A stretch of 64,000 bases of DNA from Chytriomyces cf. hyalinus JEL632 (lineage: Eukaryota; Chytridiomycota; Chytridiomycetes; Chytridiales; Chytriomycetaceae), in assembly GCA_025435555.1 (NCBI GenBank), contig JAIWWG010000101.1:40201-104200 (forward strand), given 5' to 3'. The notes under the pieces were generated by a model, which saw only the letters and a list, made by a program, of their open reading frames with translations, was not told where the DNA came from and ran no database searches. Shown one piece after another: positions 59,685 to 64,000 of this stretch (within the stretch, counting starts at the first letter, position 1; each line of letters opens with the position of its first letter). A program made the position numbers and the translations under genes.

Positions 59685-61501
59685 TGGGACTCCCCGGATT
59701 CTGCGCTAAGATTCCAGATTTTCCTGTGCAGCCGGGCTTTGAGACTGGCATAAGCAAAATTCTTTGCCTGTGCCATGAGCTCAGACTGCGACAAGGTACT
59801 CGAACCAACACGTGAAGATGGCACCGACAATGGAAACTTGATCCGTTCTGGAGTTTCTGGCAGCCGTTCCTGTGCTTGGGATTTTTTCTCTTCAAAGTTA
59901 GTGCGGGTGACAGAATTTGGGAATTGGAAGTTCAAATTATTTTCAAAATAAATATGACGTGCACAAGCCTCAATCTGATATGCTGTGAATTCGTTGACAT
60001 TGGAACGAGCAATCTCCTGCATCACTCTCACGCCCTGGCGCATCGCACGCTCGAGCATGATTCCGCGACGCAGGATGGTTGCCCGCTCCATGTGACTTGC
60101 ACTCAGCTTCTCGAAGATTCTGTGTTTGGGTGTGTCGAGGATGTTAGTGGTAATAAAAATTGCTGGTAAATCACTCCCCGGATTGGACAGATTAGCGACA
60201 GCTTCATCCAGGTCCGAGTCCCTGATGAATAACTCCAGCACAGACTTTTTGACTCCAACAAATGAGATCTCGCGAATCGAACGCGGGACTTTGTAGAGAT
60301 CAAACAAGATGGATCGAATTTTGACAAATGGATCTGTGACAAGATCTGTGCTGTTACCGAGGGGGTTTTCAATAAAAATATTTCGATAAACGACACTCGC
60401 CCGAGGAGCTGGTGCCGTTTGTGCATTCGCGCGATTTTCCTGGATCAGTTTCAAGTTTGCGATAAAATCCGCATTTGACGCTGTCTGGATATTGGCGATA
60501 TGATTCAATTTTCGCACTCTGACCTTCTGTTCGAAGTTCAGGCGCTTGGGTTGCTGCGGCTGTGGTTGCTGCTGACGCTTGCGGGGTGGTTTCGAAACTG
60601 CGCGTGCACTTTCTGGTTCCTTCCCTTTCCCAGCTCCAACATCCCCAGCAGCTGGCTTTGCTGCGGCAGCCGCATACGATCTCCGAGCAGCGCTCTTCGA
60701 TCGTGAGCTACGCTGCACTCCCCCACCTCTCCCCATCTTCAATCCCCGTGGCTGCATCTGTTGCGTGGTTGGTTTTGGCGGCGGCGGCGGGCCCGATACA
60801 AGTTCGTGGTCACTGGGAGATGAGCGCGGCTCCAACAGTGCCTCCAGTTCAGTAGTTCGTTGTTGTTGCTGTTTGATAATCGCGTCTTTTTCTCGAAGTT
60901 CGCTTTTGAGGGAGGCTGTAATGTCTTTTTTAACTTTCGAGTTTTTCGAGTTAAAAAAATCGTTAAGATTTTTGGCCTTAGCTTCATTAATCCCAAGGAT
61001 CTCTGACAGCGCCGCGATTTCGGTGGCCTGGTGGTCACCACCATCACGTTCATCCATGAGTGATTCCATGCCTGTGGCTGGAGTTGGACTTGCTGGACAG
61101 TTAGCAAGGTCAAAATCCATGTCTGACATTGCCGCCGATGGTGGCACCTGGGCAGGCGATGGTGTCGATACAGGTCGTGCGCGTTTACGTGATGGTGTTT
61201 TTGATACCATCGTTGAAGTTTGTGATTCAATGGCTGAGTCAATTGCTGCATCAAAGTCCGAAATCTGAGAGTCTGGTGCGAGAATAATCTCCTGTGAATC
61301 AAGTTTCGACGTCTGCGTGGCATTGACCAACACAGCGTCTGGATCCAGGGAGTCGGGGACTCCAGTCTCGGAAGATTGCGATTGTGTGCATGGTACTCCT
61401 TGTGACGATGAAGTACCTGTGTTTTGGGTGAGTGTCGAGGGAAAGCATGATGTAATTGCTTTTTGATTCTTAGCTGGAAGTGTTGTAGTTTTTGGTGCCA
61501 T
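59681..61501 (-). CDS. LINE ORF1 protein
   Basis: 606 aa from the ATG at 61501; no ATG further upstream, although the frame stays open to at least 61807 and includes a Cys/His cluster (CFICGKEKL...CCRHNSTC) that may belong to the protein. Contents: Ser/Thr-rich N-part, a coiled coil (about 60840-60960, AKAKNLNDFFNSKNSKVKKD), a Pro/Gln and basic linker, and a globular C-part. Expected role is RNA binding and particle formation. Its TGA overlaps the ORF2 ATG as ATGA. Confidence 0.75.
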   Translation of the reverse strand: MAPKTTTLPAKNQKAITSCFPSTLTQNTGTSSSQGVPCTQSQSSETGVPDSLDPDAVLVNATQTSKLDSQEIILAPDSQISDFDAAIDSAIESQTSTMVSKTPSRKRARPVSTPSPAQVPPSAAMSDMDFDLANCPASPTPATGMESLMDERDGGDHQATEIAALSEILGINEAKAKNLNDFFNSKNSKVKKDITASLKSELREKDAIIKQQQQRTTELEALLEPRSSPSDHELVSGPPPPPKPTTQQMQPRGLKMGRGGGVQRSSRSKSAARRSYAAAAAKPAAGDVGAGKGKEPESARAVSKPPRKRQQQPQPQQPKRLNFEQKVRVRKLNHIANIQTASNADFIANLKLIQENRANAQTAPAPRASVVYRNIFIENPLGNSTDLVTDPFVKIRSILFDLYKVPRSIREISFVGVKKSVLELFIRDSDLDEAVANLSNPGSDLPAIFITTNILDTPKHRIFEKLSASHMERATILRRGIMLERAMRQGVRVMQEIARSNVNEFTAYQIEACARHIYFENNLNFQFPNSVTRTNFEEKKSQAQERLPETPERIKFPLSVPSSRVGSSTLSQSELMAQAKNFAYASLKARLHRKIWNLSAESGESQ

Positions 61502-61807
61502 TTTCCGCTCCGCAAGAAGATCTAAGTAAAGTTGGTGAACTTCTTTAGCTTTTTCCACAATATCTTGGAGTTTCGGATCACTTCCCAGGTTCAGGCAGAA
61601 TCTGAGAAGACGTGGTCTGGAACAGGTGGAGTTGTGTCGACAGCAAAGCGATGTGCTTCTGACTCCAAGCGCGTTGGGATTTCCTGTTCCGCCGGCTGAG
61701 AGCTTCTCTTTGCCACAGATGAAACAGAATAAACGGCCTTGAGCGAGTTTCCACAGGTCTTTCTCAGCCTGTGCGTATTGTTCGCCACTGGACACTTTTT
61801 GTTGCAA

Positions 61808-62314
61808 AGTCCGGACTGTCCGGACAAAAAAGAAACAGAAGAAGAACCAGCCGCGCGCGAAGCGAACGTGGCAGCCGGTTTTCGAAAGCGCGGTTGGATG
61901 CGGGTACCGCGAGAGGGGTCAGACAGTAAATCCCAGGTCTGGGGGACTGTCGCCTGTGGAGGGAGGGGGTGTTGAGTTGTAAGGAAATAAAGAACACTCA
62001 CTGGCGCTCTCAAATTCGATACAACGCCGTGATCACCGCCGTCGATTGTTTTGATGGGTCCGCGAGACTGTGCTCCTGTGATTTGGAGCGTGTCTGAGCC
62101 TACCCTAACAGTGGTCCCTCAGGTTCGAGGGTGGTGCCACAAAGCTTAGCCTCAGATGCAGCTTCTCTGATCATTGGTCACTGGGATTCACCTATTCTTT
62201 CATCTACTGTATCAACCCCAAATCCTTTCTTAGTGGCACCTTCTGCTGCCTTCAGTGAGTTTTCACCCATTGCCGAATCTTTTTGCCTCTACTGACACTG
62301 TTTTATGAACAGCC
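61808..62314. other. LINE 5' region and flank
   Basis: Open, Ser/Pro-rich sequence continues upstream of LINE ORF1 in shifting frames. The plus strand has a stretch near 62150-62300 that reads as a Ser/Pro-rich peptide and stops. No intact gene. Confidence 0.4.
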
Positions 62315-62593
62315 ACTCTACAAAAGAAAGTATCTGCACTTCTCAGCTCTGGTGAAAGTATAGGGGAACGTCTGAAGTGCTCCCATACTCTGGCGGCACC
62401 GCCATCTGAACTTGCTGTCTTTGCTGAAGGCCTGAAGTCCATTGTTGTTGCTTTGAATACACCACCAGCACTACCAGCACCACCATCACCTCCAGTTGCA
62501 CCTCCCCCAGCTGATGAACTTGCCATCCTGTCTCCTGCTATCCAACTTGTTGAATATCAGTCTCAAGTTATGGAGCACTGTTTACTTCAATAA
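62315..62593 (+). pseudogene. Fragment of an unknown ORF, 3' end
   Basis: 92 codons open on the plus strand to a TAA at 62591, preceded by an acceptor-like TATGAACAG. Ala/Pro-rich (LPAPPSPPVAPPPADELAIL), then IQLVEYQSQVMEHCLL. CAATAAAG at the stop could serve as poly(A) signal. No start found. It may be the tail of another mobile-element gene. Confidence 0.3.
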
Positions 62594-62870
62594 AGGTTAA
62601 TTCTCCCTGATTCATCTCTTATTCTCTACTGCAGATAAAGAAGAGTCACGCACCTCACCATTCCACCAACCTCAATACATATGGGCATGAATTATGACAT
62701 TGAGTAGGGTAAACGTCTAGTAGATACTATAACAAGGAATGAATACACAAATACTTGTATTCTATAAAGGGTGCAGACTTGTAGATGACAATAGCTTATT
62801 CCACTACATGATTTCAACTATTCTTGCTCTGATCAAGCATAAAAATGGTTGAAAGTAATTGTATAGAATT
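62594..62870. other. AT-rich spacer, no gene seen
   Basis: About 280 bp of AT-rich sequence without open frames of note. Confidence 0.5.
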
Positions 62871-63005
62871 TATATGATTCTGGCTTATTTGTTAAGGTTT
62901 GCGACCAAAGACCCACAGGTCACTGGTTCAACCCACACTGCTGTCAACTTCATGCAGCTATCTTCTGATCTTTATAGAGAAATAAGCAGAAGAAGAAGAA
63001 ATAGA
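62871..63005 (+). mobile_element. tRNA-derived SINE-like element
   Basis: An A-box-like TGGCTTATTTGTTAAGG (from 62881) and a B-box-like GGTTCAACCC (from 62925) are spaced about as in a tRNA gene. The tRNA cloverleaf is not preserved. The sequence ends in a short AGAAGAAGAAGAAAT tail (about 62987-63001). This is the layout of a Pol III-transcribed SINE, but a decayed tRNA gene or chance cannot be excluded from one copy. Confidence 0.4.
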
Positions 63006-63421
63006 ACTCAACTTGGAAAAGTATTTTATTACTACTTTTGTATGACTAATATGTCAAGCCAGTCAAGCAATTAATCAATAACCTTACACAGTGTGGGGAT
63101 ATTAATTATAATTGACAAGGCTTAACTGTCAGCCAGTAATGAATGACTAATCAGCTTGAAAAACTGAATTGTCAGCACTGACTCACTTTTTCAGCAATTT
63201 CAAACTGCAAATGAAAAATGGATGATTTCACATCAAATCTCATTTGTAGAAATGAAATGACAAATGAAATGGAAAAAAAGGGTAGCTCAAAAGTGAAACT
63301 GAAGAAAGCCTAATGAGATTTTATGGGAGCCAAAAATGTATATAAGGAGAGCTTTTTTGATGTGTTGTGATTCACCTTAAGATAATAAATATCATAAAAG
63401 CCCAAGTTCAAAACCAAACAT
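63006..63421. promoter_or_regulatory. AT-rich upstream region with TATA box
   Basis: AT-rich sequence. A TATA-type element (TGTATATAAGGAG, about 63338-63350) stands ~75 bp before the ATG of the terminal ORF. It could be part of a long terminal repeat, but the matching repeat would lie outside the window. Confidence 0.45.
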
Positions 63422-64000
63422 AATGTCAAGTTCTTCCAAGGATCAAGCTGCTATGGCCAGTCTCAGTGAAGCTGTGTCCAACACCCTCTGTCTCTCAGGC
63501 CCCTGTTCTCCAAGTAGTCCTCAAGCGCCAAGTGGTCCTGCTACCAGTGGTCTCCCTGCCCCAAGTGGACACCAAGCTGAGGATCCTGCTGAAGGAGGCC
63601 CTTCCAAGAAGCAGCTGGTCCCTACAAAGCCTGCCACTACTTACCACAGTAAGGCAGCACTTACTCCCTCTGCTGGCACTGCTAGCATGGATGCTACCCA
63701 AGTAGCTACCTTCACCATGGTCAAGACTACCAAGGCTGGAGCTGCTGTAATGGCCAAGGCAACTGCCTCTGGAACTACCTCTAGTTCTGAACTCATTAAG
63801 CTCCCTGCTTATGCTGATGCTGGAGAATTTACTAGCTGGATGAGACAGTACCTTCTGCTTGCTGAGCAGAAGTTTGGTTCTGGTGAAGAACTTTGCATCT
63901 CCAAGGACAAAAGAGGAACCACCACACTCTTCCATCCTGTCAACTCCAGACCTGTGGAACCTGAGACCACTGCTCAATTTGATGCAAGACATGTTGGAAC
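63422..64000 (+). CDS. Gag-like protein, 5' part, runs off the window
   Basis: 193 codons open from the ATG at 63422 to the window end. Ser/Ala/Pro/Thr-rich low-complexity first half, then a more ordered part: KLPAYADAGEFTSWMRQYLL followed by LAEQKFG. The pattern of a substrate phrase, then a Trp-containing helix, resembles the start of Gag in copia/gypsy-type retroelements, or of a capsid-like domesticated protein. Only the 5' part is visible, so the call is tentative. A TATA box precedes it. Confidence 0.4.

Larger units (their letters stand above)
55993..61807 (-). mobile_element. LINE (non-LTR) retrotransposon with defective ORF2
   Basis: ~5.8 kb, minus strand: ORF1 (61501-59681), then ORF2 (59684-56071) with APE-type endonuclease, reverse transcriptase and a C-terminal zinc knuckle. 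No poly(A) tail or target-site duplication could be identified. The 3' limit lies close to the Harbinger companion gene, so one element may have inserted next to the other. Confidence 0.85.

Noticed and set aside
61591-62013. Separate gene upstream of LINE ORF1
   Set aside because: It overlaps ORF1 in another frame, has no domain of its own and is best explained as the LINE 5' region.

Overview
This is a nuclear segment of a fungus, most likely an early-diverging (chytrid-type) one. Every well-supported gene is eukaryotic. Introns are short (mostly 50-90 nt) with GT...AG ends. Fungal marker families are present: Zn2Cys6 transcription factors, fused THI6, and a stand-alone ADE8 GAR transformylase. 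An Integrator subunit (INTS4), which yeasts and moulds of Dikarya lack, points to an early branch. The assignment is inference; no species marker was read.

Layout. 0-7.8 kb is gene-poor: it holds two near-identical ~490 bp blocks of an unknown coding family, a decayed third copy, and a second dispersed repeat. 7.8-11.6 kb (minus) carries a mitochondrial thioredoxin and a 14-exon INTS4. 11.7-18.9 kb (plus) carries two unusual regulators: one with five Zn2Cys6 clusters and one combining two Zn2Cys6 clusters with two C2H2 fingers. 19.5-29.1 kb is a dense housekeeping block: an M1 aminopeptidase (+), a 20-exon SMC5 (-) and an ArfGAP (+), the last two sharing a 65 bp divergent promoter. 29.1-38.4 kb is another decayed zone, with a long CA/CG tract, F-box paralogues (one intact, one frame-shifted) and relics of a repeated cassette. 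38.4-43.7 kb is a second housekeeping block: ADE8 (+), SPF27/BCAS2 (-), bifunctional THI6 (+) and adenosine kinase (-). 44-52 kb has a tRNA-Ile(AAU), a small two-TM protein, a RhoGAP and SEC24. 52.5-64 kb is mobile DNA: a broken PIF/Harbinger element with its Myb-like companion, a LINE with defective ORF2, a SINE-like sequence, and a gag-like ORF running off the end.

Genes with complete exon models (thioredoxin, INTS4, both regulators, aminopeptidase, SMC5, ArfGAP, SPF27, THI6, adenosine kinase, RhoGAP, SEC24) were joined by hand at splice sites. Every junction keeps frame, and each total is a whole number of codons.

Functionally the housekeeping genes are independent. They cover chromosome maintenance (SMC5), COPII/COPI traffic (SEC24, ArfGAP), splicing (SPF27), snRNA/transcription control (INTS4), purine and thiamine metabolism (ADE8, adenosine kinase, THI6), peptide turnover (M1) and redox (thioredoxin). 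The unusual material lies in the multi-cluster zinc regulators and in the two decayed, lineage-specific families.
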